Below, one piece after another: positions 6,000 to 13,334 of a DNA stretch of 17,579 bases. The stretch covers positions 1-17,579 of the forward strand of contig DATDVD010000064.1 of the NCBI GenBank assembly GCA_035290065.1. The letters are read 5' to 3'. Position 1 is the first letter of the stretch, and each line of letters starts with the position of its first letter. A program made the translations under genes and the position numbers. This DNA is from DATDVD01 sp035290065 (GTDB taxonomy: Bacteria; Pseudomonadota; Gammaproteobacteria; Coxiellales; Coxiellaceae). Below the pieces are notes generated by a model. It worked only from the letters and a program-made list of their open reading frames with translations, made no database searches and was not told the DNA's origin.

Positions 6000-8444
6000 T
6001 TACCATTGGATCCCAGGATGGAGGCGGCGGCCTGCTGGCCCAGGAGAACATGCAGAAGTTGTAGCGCCTTCCCCTGAAGCGGCTTTAGTGAGGGCAGGAC
6101 GGCTCGACGATGTACAGGTTAATACTGACCAGCTCACGGACAATAAGAAGAGGACAAGCCCACCAATAATGGCCAGGCCGGCTGTATTCTGGCTGTGTTT
6201 GCTCAAGTGCTTTAATGCCCATAAGCATACGGCAGTAATAATGGTGGCTGCGCCTAGTATCATACCTATTCCACCACCCATTAGTTGAGCGTTTCGCACG
6301 GTAAATAAACCGCTAGAAACACTTTTTGCAACAACGAGTGGTTTGTTTCGTGCGCTAGTAGGCAAGGGGATTTCTTGTTCCAGATTACCAGGTGAAGACA
6401 TTTGAGAAGCTAAAGCTGCAGGGGGTGCTGCAACGGGTACTACGAGCAGTGATGCTCGTGCTGCTGCTGGAAGAGGAGCGCTCACAATAAGCGGTGGAGC
6501 GGAATCTACCGGAAGGGGTGCGTCTTCAAAAAGGGGTAAGCTTGCCATTATATCGGCATGATCCTCCTGCACCTTCTGATAAAGTGCTCTATGGAGCTGT
6601 AGTAATTGGGTGTACCTTGCTCGTATTGCCTCACTCGCCAAAGGTTCTATTTGTGGCCAAAAAGCAGTTTCTAAATACATTAATCGTTGAATTAAGCGAA
6701 CGCGGGCACGTGCAATATGGGGCGTGTCAGAAGGAAACTCATTGCCGACTAACCGAGCACCGTATTCGTAAGCGGAATGGGCAAAGCTGTAGAGTTTAGA
6801 GTTTTTGTCCTCGTTGGAGCAAACCTCGATAGAAGGTCTTGCATCATTAACGGAGTGGAAATAAGGATCAACTAATTTTAAAAATTGTTGCTCTACTACG
6901 ATAAGATCAGTGTTTAGCGGATGCTCAGTATCACCACCAATAATAAAATGGCTACCCATCACTGCTTCTTGAGGGTCTTTCAGCCCAATACTAACTGCAG
7001 CGGCGCTTCCGTCTTCTGCTTTACTGCTGGGTGCGAACAAAGCACGAGTCGCTGCTGCAGCCACTCCTGAAAAAGATAGCTCTTCGTGACTTGGGGAGAG
7101 AGCTTGTAAGGAGGCTAACGCGGCTACTAAACTTCTATGAGTGTCCGAATAGTCGTCTCGGCCGGTAGGTGTCAAATACCCCCAAGCGGTGGTAGCCATC
7201 CATTTTAATGTACTTATAAGGCGAGCCAGTGCGCGATTTTCTCCTTCCACATTGGGCAAACTTCTATTGGAAGGTTGTTTTAGCTCATTAGCATAACGAA
7301 TCATTAGGTCGCCGATTTCTCCAAAGGGTGTGGAGAGATCCTCTGAGGGGTTTTTATCAACAACAGCTTTCACAAGGGCACTGAATTGGACTACACGTTC
7401 TCCCAATGCCCTTCTTTGTTTTTCTAAATCATGGTCAGGATCATTGTTAATACTCCAGTCGAGAGTGGCTGGCGCATCGGCTGCTGCACCACGGGCAGCT
7501 TCTGCGGGGGCGGCAGTAGCTCCTGCTTTGCTAGTGGCTTGGCGGGCGAAACGAAGGCGGGCGAGCAAACCGGGTCTATCAGCGGATGCTTCTGCAGTGG
7601 CACCAGGGGCGGCTTCAGCCAGGGGTGCTGGCGTGGCAGCAGTAGCTGCTATTTCTGCTCCACTAGCTGCTGCGGCAGCCGCTGTTGGGACAGGTTCACC
7701 TGTTCCTTCGACGGCCGCCCCACTGCCTCCACTCCCGCTTTCGCCATATTCTGGAGAAGGTTTAGCGGATAAGGTTGTCATTATACTTTCGCGTATCGAT
7801 CCCTTTAAAGTTTTTCTTACCGCCTTTTTTAAAGGGTCCGATAAATTGCCGATAAGTTCTTGTGCAAGTTGTTGCATGGTAGGGTCTAATTGTTCCCACA
7901 AAGCTCTATCGTCACCTTCTAAACCTTTTACAGGACTTTGCAAGAGAGTAGCTAATTCTTGAAGATAAAGAGTAGCATGGGATTGAAGAAGCTCCCTTAG
8001 AGCCTTAGCAAATAATTGCTTATTAACTAAGATTGTTTCATCCGTGGTCCCTGCCGCTGCTCGAATTTCTTGGATAGGTCTTTTAAGGGCTCTTCGAGCA
8101 TCCGTCATAGTTTCCATGGGGACGCTTGCTTCGGGAGCATCCATATTGACAGGTTCGGCTTGACTCAATAATTCAAAGAGTGACCTTAGAGCAGTAGTAA
8201 TTTGGTCGTCATCGCATTGGTTTTTTTTAAGATCCTGTGCATAAACGACTAGTTCTCCAGCAAATCCCCTAATTTTTGAAGACAGAGCCGCTGAGAGCTT
8301 GGATCGGCGAAAACGGCTGGGGCTTCCAAGGGTTCGCGAGAAAACATCTGCCTGACGGTAAACATTTGCCCAGGCGTACGATTGCACCAACCGGAGTTCC
8401 AATTGATTTACACTACTCAGTAAGATGTCGCCTCTATTACGCAT
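6000..8444 (-). CDS. Large orphan protein: helical repeats, Ala-rich linker, C-terminal membrane hairpin
   Basis: Not recognised. Residues 1-225 are a charged, helix-rich region. Residues 229-327 are a low-complexity linker very rich in Ala, Gly and Pro. Residues 328-637 are a second helix-rich region, 640-700 an Ala/Pro-rich stretch, and two hydrophobic helices lie at about 722-745 and 755-777, followed by a 37-residue Ser/Gly/Pro tail. There is no signal peptide. Helix segments seem repeated: YAQDLKK (68-74) resembles YANELKQ (384-390), and 404-421 aligns with 579-596 at 8 of 18 residues. The start codon has AAGGGGA 5 nt upstream. A perfect PmrA-type box and spaced -10 lie upstream (8479-8511). 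It heads the minus-strand group with trpS. The design (cytosolic helical domains plus a terminal TM pair, no export signal) is compatible with a type IV-secreted, host-membrane-targeted effector, but this is inference. Confidence 0.8.
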   Translation of the reverse strand: MRNRGDILLSSVNQLELRLVQSYAWANVYRQADVFSRTLGSPSRFRRSKLSAALSSKIRGFAGELVVYAQDLKKNQCDDDQITTALRSLFELLSQAEPVNMDAPEASVPMETMTDARRALKRPIQEIRAAAGTTDETILVNKQLFAKALRELLQSHATLYLQELATLLQSPVKGLEGDDRALWEQLDPTMQQLAQELIGNLSDPLKKAVRKTLKGSIRESIMTTLSAKPSPEYGESGSGGSGAAVEGTGEPVPTAAAAAASGAEIAATAATPAPLAEAAPGATAEASADRPGLLARLRFARQATSKAGATAAPAEAARGAAADAPATLDWSINNDPDHDLEKQRRALGERVVQFSALVKAVVDKNPSEDLSTPFGEIGDLMIRYANELKQPSNRSLPNVEGENRALARLISTLKWMATTAWGYLTPTGRDDYSDTHRSLVAALASLQALSPSHEELSFSGVAAAATRALFAPSSKAEDGSAAAVSIGLKDPQEAVMGSHFIIGGDTEHPLNTDLIVVEQQFLKLVDPYFHSVNDARPSIEVCSNEDKNSKLYSFAHSAYEYGARLVGNEFPSDTPHIARARVRLIQRLMYLETAFWPQIEPLASEAIRARYTQLLQLHRALYQKVQEDHADIMASLPLFEDAPLPVDSAPPLIVSAPLPAAARASLLVVPVAAPPAALASQMSSPGNLEQEIPLPTSARNKPLVVAKSVSSGLFTVRNAQLMGGGIGMILGAATIITAVCLWALKHLSKHSQNTAGLAIIGGLVLFLLSVSWSVLTCTSSSRPALTKAASGEGATTSACSPGPAGRRLHPGIQW

Positions 8445-8478
8445 GGGTTTCCCCTTTTTGCTGTTTACCTTTCCCTCT

Positions 8479-8511
8479 ATCGTACTGAAAAAAGATTAAG
8501 AGAGTATTAAA
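8479..8511 (-). promoter_or_regulatory. PmrA-type box plus -10 element driving the 814-residue orphan
   Basis: Read on the minus strand: TTTAAT-ACTCT-CTTAAT (8511 down to 8495), an exact match to YTTAAK-N5-YTTAAK. It is followed by exactly 10 bp and the hexamer TACGAT (8484-8479) as -10. The -35 position is occupied by the second half-site, as in class II promoters of OmpR/PhoB-family regulators. The ATG at 8444 lies about 35 bp beyond the -10. The same geometry is found at 13236-13279. Regulator identity is inferred from the consensus. Confidence 0.6.
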
Positions 8512-8776
8512 TAGAATCAAAATTTTACGACTAAATTGTCCTTTAATCTTTGATCTTTTTCGCTCTTCTCTCTTTCTCTTTTCTATAAACCCATTATATC
8601 ACTGGGGGGAGGGGTAAAAAAATCGAATAATCTTAAAAATGAAGGCAAAAATTTTGACAAAAAAGCCTTTTTTTCTAGAAATCGATCCATTTTCCAAAGG
8701 GATTTTACTTTAATTGATTGATAATTCAAATTAATTTCCATACCTTTTTAATTCATATTGTAATAGGTAAAATTTG

Positions 8777-8805
8777 TTTACAATACAGATTATGGCCAGT
8801 AAAAT
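8777..8805 (+). promoter_or_regulatory. Sigma70-type promoter directly before the ATPase start codon
   Basis: TTTACA (8777-8782), a 17-bp spacer and TAAAAT (8800-8805) form a near-consensus promoter. Transcription would begin about 6-7 bp after the -10, at or next to the ATG at 8812. With no Shine-Dalgarno in front of that ATG, a leaderless message is predicted, unless the upstream TTGACA/TAGAAA pair at 8654-8681 is the real promoter. Confidence 0.5.
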
Positions 8806-8811
8806 ATCTTA

Positions 8812-10089
8812 ATGATCTCTTCCCTAGCCCCTCTTTTATCCGAACAAAACCCTCATTGGGAAGGGGGGATCTATGGCCATTCTGTCCAAAGACTGCATGA
8901 TAAAGCGGCTCGGAGGACTCTTTCCGAGCCCGATATCCATTTTATTACCGGCATACGGGGAGCTGGAAAATCGACGCTCTTAAAAACGCTGATCAATGCG
9001 TTGGTGCCTTCCCACCCTCCTCATTCCATTTTGTACCTGGACTTGGAGGACCCCCATTATATCAACTTTTTTGACGAAGATTCAGTGCTATCGAAGCTTA
9101 TTCTGCATGCGGAAACATTAACGGGCCATCGCGTGGAATATCTTTTGTTGGATAATATCCAGGCGGTGGGGCAATGGGCAAAATTTCTTAAAAATGCTTA
9201 CGATAAAGAGCAATTTAAAAAGATTTGGATCACGAGTTCTCAGGCGGATTTATTTTCGCGGGAAGAAGCTGCTTTGTTAACAGGATATTATAGAGAATTG
9301 CCCGTTCATCCATTGTCGTATCAAGAAATATTATTGAATGCGTCGATCACAACGCCTATCCAAAGCGGCCCTCAAAAATCTAAAGCGATGGCTTTGTTAG
9401 AGGATATGTTGGTATGGGGAGGATTTCCGCGGATTTATTCGTTGGCAGAGAAAGAAGCTAAAACCACTGTATTGAAATATTATTTAGAAGCTATTTTATT
9501 TAAAGATTGTATTCGCCATCAGGCTATTCGAGATACGACGGCTTTTTTTCGATTGGCTCATTATTTACTCAGCCATGTGGGGCAACCGTATTCGTATAAT
9601 AGTTTAAAGCAGGTGTTGGGTAACAATGAGATGACACTTCAGCAGTTTATTGGGGTGTTAAAAAATACGGAGATGGTGGAAGAAATAATGCCCTTTGTGT
9701 ATCCTTTCAAGCCCTCGAGTAAAATGAGGAAAAAACCGTATTGTATTGATAATGGCTTATTGTCGGCAGCTACTTTTACGCTGCGCCATCATAAGGAAAT
9801 ATTGCTGGAGAATTTCGTGTATTCGGAGCTTAAGAAGCAGAATAATAATGATATTTTTTTCTTTCATGGGGCAAGAGGGTGTGATTTTATTGTGAAGAGG
9901 TCATCCGGGTGGATAGCAATACAAGTATGCTATCACTGGGATTTGGTGAATCGTGATCACGAAATTAAGGGGTTAAAAGCGGCGATGAAGCATTTTTCCA
10001 TTTCCGAAGGCTTTATCCTCACGTATGATCACGAAGCCATGGTGGAGAATAAGCTCCCCGTCATTCCGGTTTGGAAATATTTTTCTTAA
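8812..10089 (+). CDS. AAA_14/DUF4143-type ATP-binding protein
   Basis: A 425-residue member of the widespread AAA_14 plus DUF4143 family of P-loop ATPases with a C-terminal nuclease-like fold; the cellular role of this family is poorly known. Walker A is TGIRGAGKST (46-55, K53). The Walker B region is YLLLDNIQAVGQW (110-122), in which the usual DE is DN, so the presumed catalytic Glu is replaced. ITSSQADLFSREEAALLTGYY (140-160) matches the family's GSs..LLs.e...LtGR segment, and HPLSYQEIL (166-174) is the PLSF-E signature. The C-terminal FHGARGCDFIVK (351-362) and AIQVCYHW (369-376) correspond to the PD-(D/E)XK-like core. Start at 8812 leaves the usual 40-45 residues before the P-loop, but lacks a Shine-Dalgarno. 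It precedes uvrD by 16 bp, a likely shared transcript without an obvious functional tie. Confidence 0.85.
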   Translation: MISSLAPLLSEQNPHWEGGIYGHSVQRLHDKAARRTLSEPDIHFITGIRGAGKSTLLKTLINALVPSHPPHSILYLDLEDPHYINFFDEDSVLSKLILHAETLTGHRVEYLLLDNIQAVGQWAKFLKNAYDKEQFKKIWITSSQADLFSREEAALLTGYYRELPVHPLSYQEILLNASITTPIQSGPQKSKAMALLEDMLVWGGFPRIYSLAEKEAKTTVLKYYLEAILFKDCIRHQAIRDTTAFFRLAHYLLSHVGQPYSYNSLKQVLGNNEMTLQQFIGVLKNTEMVEEIMPFVYPFKPSSKMRKKPYCIDNGLLSAATFTLRHHKEILLENFVYSELKKQNNNDIFFFHGARGCDFIVKRSSGWIAIQVCYHWDLVNRDHEIKGLKAAMKHFSISEGFILTYDHEAMVENKLPVIPVWKYFS

Positions 10090-10105
10090 AGGGCAGTGAA
10101 TATCA

Positions 10106-12343
10106 ATGGATGCTGAGATTTTAGCACAATTAAATAGTAAACAACGCGAAGCGGTGGAATCGCCGCCTGCCCATCTGTTGATTTTAGCAGGGGCCGGTAG
10201 CGGAAAAACGCGTGTATTGGTGCACCGTATTGCGTGGTTGATGGCGCATACGGAGGCGAGTCCTTTTTCTATTTTAGCCGTGACATTTACGAATAAAGCG
10301 GCGTATGAAATGCGCGGGCGAATTGAAGCGTTAGGCGGTATGCCGATTCATGGCATGTGGGTAGGAACCTTTCACGGATTAGCGCATCGTTTTTTACGCA
10401 CGCATTGGAAAGAAGCAAATTTGCCCGAGAGTTTCCAAATTTTAGATGCGGATGATCAATCACGATTGATTCGCCGTATTCATAAAACTATGGATTTGGA
10501 TGAAACCAAGTGGCCGCCGAAACAATCCCAGTGGTTTATCAATCAACAAAAAGAGGAAGGACGACGAGCGCGCCATGCGGCGGCTGATGCGAATTATTAT
10601 ACGGAGGTGATGGCTAAAGTCTATTTGGCGTACGAAGAAATTTGTGAACGCAGTGGGTTGGTGGATTTTGGGGAATTATTATTGCGGTCACTGGAAGTGT
10701 TGAAAAAAAATGAAACCATTCGTGCGCATTATCAACAGCGCTTCCGTCATATTTTGGTGGATGAGTTTCAGGATACGAATACGATTCAATATTTGTGGTT
10801 AAAACAATTGGCGGGCTCTCATACGTGTATGATGGCGGTGGGGGACGATGATCAATCGATTTATTCGTGGCGAGGAGCCAAGATTCAAAATATTTTATCG
10901 TTTGATAAAGATTTTTCTCCTGTAAAAACCATTCGATTGGAGCAGAATTATCGCTCGACTCAAACGATTTTAAATGCGGCAAATGCCGTAATTGAAAATA
11001 ATACTAATCGATTGGGAAAAAAATTGTGGACAGACAGCGGGCAAGGCGAATTAATTACCCTTTATTCGGCTTTTAATGAAATGGATGAAGCTTATTATAT
11101 TGTCTCGCGCATTCAGGATTGGGTGAATGGCGGCAATCGGCGGGATGAAGTAGCGATTTTATATCGTTCCAATGCTCAATCTCGGGTGTTGGAAGAGGCG
11201 TTGTTGCGTGTGAGTATGCCGTATCGTATTTACGGGGGGCAGAAATTCTATGAGCGCGCGGAAATTAAAGATGCGTTGGCGTATTTGCGATTATTAGGGA
11301 ATCGACAGGATGATGCGTCGTTTGAGCGGGTGGTGAATTTTCCAACGCGGGGTATTGGGGATGCCACCTTAAATATCGTGCGTGATCAAGCACGGATTAT
11401 GAATGTATCGTTGTGGCAATCGGCCAACGATATCGTAGCCATGGGCAGTTTAAGTGCTCGGGCTAAAGCCGCATTAGAAATGTTTTTAACGTTGATTGAT
11501 CAAGCAGAAAAAGAGACGAGTGCTTTATCATTAGGCGAGCAAACGGATCATATTTTAACCGTGAGTGGATTGTTAGAGCATTACCGAAAAGATAAAACGG
11601 AAAAAGGTTTATCGCGGGTGGAAAACTTAGAAGAGTTGGTGAGTGCGACGGAGCGATTTTCACCAGAAGATACGGAAATGGAAGAAGGGGTTCGGCTGTC
11701 TCCTTTAGCCGCATTTCTTTCTCATGTCGCGCTGGAAACGGGTGAATCGCAAGCGGATGAACACGAAGATGCCGTGAATTTAATGACGCTGCATGCCGCG
11801 AAAGGGTTGGAATTTCCCTTGGTTTTTTTAGCAGGCATGGAAGAAAATTTGTTTCCGCATCGTATGTCGATTGAAGAAGCCAATGGATTGGAAGAAGAAC
11901 GTCGGTTGTGTTATGTGGGCATGACGCGCGCTATGAAAAAATTATATCTGACGCATGCGGAAATTCGAAATTTGCATGGACGAGAACAGTATCATACGCC
12001 GTCTCGTTTTATTGCGGAAATTCCGGAGACGTGTTTGGATACGGTGAGACCACAAACAAAAATCTATCGTCCCAACAGTTTTAATCGTGAGAGTATCAGT
12101 CGAGACGACAGTTATTCACGTTTTAATCCCAGAAATCATACGATGCCCAAAGTAATGCCTAAAGGCACAGAAGTGGGTGAAACAGGATTAGAAATCGGCC
12201 AGCGAGTTAATCATAAAAAATTTGGCACAGGTATTATTGTTAATTTTGAAGGCCATTCCCAACATGCCCGCATTCAAGTCAAATTTGATCGCGCTGGCAC
12301 AAAGTGGTTAGTCGCAAGTTATGCGAAATTAGAATCTTCCTAA
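10106..12343 (+). CDS. uvrD: DNA helicase II (UvrD, superfamily 1A)
   Basis: ATP-driven 3'-5' helicase that removes incised oligonucleotides in nucleotide excision repair and unwinds nicked DNA in mismatch repair. Helicase motifs in order are: Q-motif LNSKQREAV (9-17), motif I AGAGSGKT (28-35), Ia TFTNKAAYEM (60-69), II VDEFQDTN (218-225), III GDDDQSIYSWRGA (246-258), IV EQNYRST (279-285), V LMTLHAAKGLEF (559-570), VI EEERRLCYVGMTRA (596-609). The C-terminal 55 residues (IGQRVNHKKFGTGIIV...) are the Tudor-like domain characteristic of UvrD/PcrA that contacts RNA polymerase. Length 745 compares with 720 in E. coli. UvrD is preferred over Rep because of this C-terminal domain and overall similarity. 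The Shine-Dalgarno is weak (GGGCAG about 12 nt upstream). The stop codon abuts a truncated palindromic repeat with no spacer. Confidence 0.95.
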   Translation: MDAEILAQLNSKQREAVESPPAHLLILAGAGSGKTRVLVHRIAWLMAHTEASPFSILAVTFTNKAAYEMRGRIEALGGMPIHGMWVGTFHGLAHRFLRTHWKEANLPESFQILDADDQSRLIRRIHKTMDLDETKWPPKQSQWFINQQKEEGRRARHAAADANYYTEVMAKVYLAYEEICERSGLVDFGELLLRSLEVLKKNETIRAHYQQRFRHILVDEFQDTNTIQYLWLKQLAGSHTCMMAVGDDDQSIYSWRGAKIQNILSFDKDFSPVKTIRLEQNYRSTQTILNAANAVIENNTNRLGKKLWTDSGQGELITLYSAFNEMDEAYYIVSRIQDWVNGGNRRDEVAILYRSNAQSRVLEEALLRVSMPYRIYGGQKFYERAEIKDALAYLRLLGNRQDDASFERVVNFPTRGIGDATLNIVRDQARIMNVSLWQSANDIVAMGSLSARAKAALEMFLTLIDQAEKETSALSLGEQTDHILTVSGLLEHYRKDKTEKGLSRVENLEELVSATERFSPEDTEMEEGVRLSPLAAFLSHVALETGESQADEHEDAVNLMTLHAAKGLEFPLVFLAGMEENLFPHRMSIEEANGLEEERRLCYVGMTRAMKKLYLTHAEIRNLHGREQYHTPSRFIAEIPETCLDTVRPQTKIYRPNSFNRESISRDDSYSRFNPRNHTMPKVMPKGTEVGETGLEIGQRVNHKKFGTGIIVNFEGHSQHARIQVKFDRAGTKWLVASYAKLESS

Positions 12344-12407
12344 GGTCTGCCCGTCCGAAATTTAAACCTTGTGCGGCGTTCCTGGGCAGAGCACGCTCTG
12401 CCCCTAC
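12344..12407 (+). repeat. Composite palindromic repeat, copy 1 (5'-truncated)
   Basis: Starts at the base after the uvrD stop with the last part of a left arm (GGTCTGCCC), a 31-bp spacer, and a complete 24-bp right arm at 12384-12407 (GGGCAGAGCACGCTCTGCCC plus CTAC). It matches copy 2 (12521-12584) at most positions. Each arm is itself a near-perfect palindrome able to form a hairpin, like REP/BIME elements. The first 15 bp of the left arm are missing. The hairpin may serve as a 3' stabilising or terminating structure for uvrD. Confidence 0.8.
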
Positions 12408-12412
12408 AGGGA

Positions 12413-12500
12413 GGGTCCAAGTATAACGTCACACCTTTGCCTATTCCCCCCTTACATCGGATGGGCCAAACATAACATCATACCCTTGCCTATTTTCTCC
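12413..12500 (+). repeat. Two degenerate direct repeats between the palindromic elements
   Basis: A segment at 12413-12450 and one at 12463-12500 are about 37 bp long and clearly related. Both read GGG(T)CCAA, then ATAAC, TCA, ACC and TTGCCTATT at matching places, with one single-base gap. A similar sequence (ATAACACCATA...) precedes the third palindromic element at about 16101-16132, so this appears to be the normal left flank of the element rather than chance. No coding frame is present. Confidence 0.65.
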
Positions 12501-12505
12501 TCCTC

Positions 12506-12584
12506 GTAGGGGTAGACCGTGGTCTGCCCGTCCGAAATCTAAATCCTGTGCTACGTTCTTGGGCAGAGCACGCTCTGCCCCTAC
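12506..12584 (+). repeat. Composite palindromic repeat, copy 2 (complete)
   Basis: A 79-bp element made of a 24-bp left arm (12506-12529), a 31-bp spacer (12530-12560) and a 24-bp right arm in inverse orientation (12561-12584). Each arm is a near-perfect palindrome around GT/AC or its variant, and both end in the outward GTAGGGG/CCCCTAC. The right arm overlaps ctaG by 4 bp and supplies its stop codon. Similar GTAGGGGC-type palindromes are scattered in many bacterial genomes, often mobilised by REP-associated tyrosine transposases; no such transposase is in the window. Confidence 0.85.
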
Positions 12585-13120
12585 GAAGATTTTAGGAGTG
12601 CTTTGAATAATGTATAGGATAACGTGACTTCATTGATATCCGCCGGTGTTTCGTTATCCATGTGAAATACTACGGGCATATCGCGGGATTCGTTGGGTTT
12701 TAACGTTTGTTGCGTAAAACAGAAACACTGCGTTTTCTTCAAATGTCGGGCCGCAAGTCCCGGCGTAATGGAAGGAATCGCTTGAATCACGAGAGATTGG
12801 TTTGTGTTGTTCTTAATATAAAATAACACGCGAGCATTTTGACCCGGGTGTAAATCGACATATCGGGTTTTGGTGTAAAATGTTACGGGTACACCGGAGG
12901 GTACGGTGGTCGTAAAACCCACGCGAATCACGCGAGATTCATCCACTTCCGTAGATTCAGCCGCTTTTTTTAATTCTACTTTTCCATTAATGCCGAGTTG
13001 TTTGCACAGGGAATTATACAAAGGCACCATGGCATAACAAAATAAAAACATGACACCCACTAATGCACTCAGCCATAGGACTATTTTTCGGGTTCGGCTT
13101 TTTTTAGTGTCTATCCCCAT
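12581..13120 (-). CDS. ctaG: Cytochrome c oxidase assembly protein COX11/CtaG (copper delivery)
   Basis: Membrane-anchored copper chaperone that delivers copper to the CuB site of oxidase subunit I (CoxA). One N-terminal TM helix lies at about 12-34 after a short basic cytoplasmic end, which places the rest in the periplasm. The family signatures are VPLYNSLCKQLGINGK (32-47, conserved C39) and the copper-binding CFCF at 132-135 in KTQCFCFTQQTL. PGLAARHLKKTQCF and the later FHMDNE segment also fit the family. Length (179) is normal. The ATG has AGGAG 5 nt upstream and a consensus extended -10 promoter lies 43 bp upstream. In many proteobacteria ctaG directly follows coxA; here 1.3 kb with two plus-strand genes intervenes. 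The last codons and TAG stop run into a palindromic repeat, so the C-terminus may have been slightly reshaped by that insertion. Confidence 0.93.
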   Translation of the reverse strand: MGIDTKKSRTRKIVLWLSALVGVMFLFCYAMVPLYNSLCKQLGINGKVELKKAAESTEVDESRVIRVGFTTTVPSGVPVTFYTKTRYVDLHPGQNARVLFYIKNNTNQSLVIQAIPSITPGLAARHLKKTQCFCFTQQTLKPNESRDMPVVFHMDNETPADINEVTLSYTLFKALLKSS

Positions 13121-13162
13121 GATCGCTCCTGTAAAATCCTGCCATCATAGAGAGGGAGGGGT

Positions 13163-13171
13163 ATTATATCA
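13163..13171 (-). promoter_or_regulatory. Extended -10 promoter for ctaG
   Basis: On the minus strand TGATATAAT combines a perfect TATAAT with the TGn extension. The -35 at 17 bp spacing (GCCACA) is poor, which is usual for extended -10 promoters. The predicted start leaves a leader of roughly 36 nt with the ctaG Shine-Dalgarno. This gives ctaG its own promoter, consistent with its separation from coxA. Confidence 0.65.
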
Positions 13172-13235
13172 AGTGAGAGGTTATTGTGGCTTTAAGGGCA
13201 CCTCTGGAAACAAGATAATGAGTTTCGAGAGGGTT

Positions 13236-13279
13236 CTTAAGAATTACTTAAGGTTTTCTTAATTTTGGGGGGGTATAAA
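13236..13279 (+). promoter_or_regulatory. Triple PmrA-type box plus -10 driving the four-TM orphan
   Basis: Three half-sites occur with an exact 11-bp period: CTTAAG (13236-13241), CTTAAG (13247-13252) and CTTAAT (13258-13263). Each neighbouring pair is a perfect YTTAAK-N5-YTTAAK box. After 10 bp of mostly G (13264-13273) comes the -10 hexamer TATAAA (13274-13279). No -35 is needed with this layout, which matches OmpR/PhoB-family class II promoters. The gene start at 13335 lies 55 bp beyond the -10. Confidence 0.7.
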
Positions 13280-13334
13280 CGAACAAAGGAAGTGGAACTA
13301 GGAAGTGGTGGTTTTTTAAAAAAAAGGGGTAATT

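Larger units (their letters stand above)
8445..8811. other. AT-rich divergent intergenic region
   Basis: This 367-bp gap separates the divergently read 814-residue orphan and the AAA ATPase. Its left end carries the PmrA-type promoter and its right end the ATPase promoter. The middle is strongly AT-rich with a G-rich island (8604-8616) and homopolymer A/T tracts. A second plus-strand promoter-like pair lies at 8654-8681 (TTGACA, 16-bp spacer, TAGAAA). No convincing gene, RNA gene or strong hairpin was seen. Confidence 0.55.

Noticed and set aside
5974..6288. A 104-codon plus-strand frame over the end of the 814-residue gene
   Set aside because: It is antisense to the membrane hairpin of that gene and shows no independent coding evidence.
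7330..7962. A 210-codon Ala/Ser-rich plus-strand frame
   Set aside because: It is the antisense image of the Ala-rich linker and flanks of the 814-residue gene, without a convincing ribosome binding site.
8703..8760. PmrA-like half-sites (TTTAAT) in the ATPase leader
   Set aside because: Neither TTTAAT is followed at N5 by an acceptable second half-site, and no suitably spaced -10 was found.
8718..8900. A 60-codon plus-strand frame before the ATPase
   Set aside because: It overlaps the ATPase start in another frame, has no Shine-Dalgarno and reads as AT-rich noncoding sequence.
12344..12584. Possible CRISPR array
   Set aside because: Only two related units, with palindromic inverted arms and similar rather than unique spacers; no cas genes are nearby.
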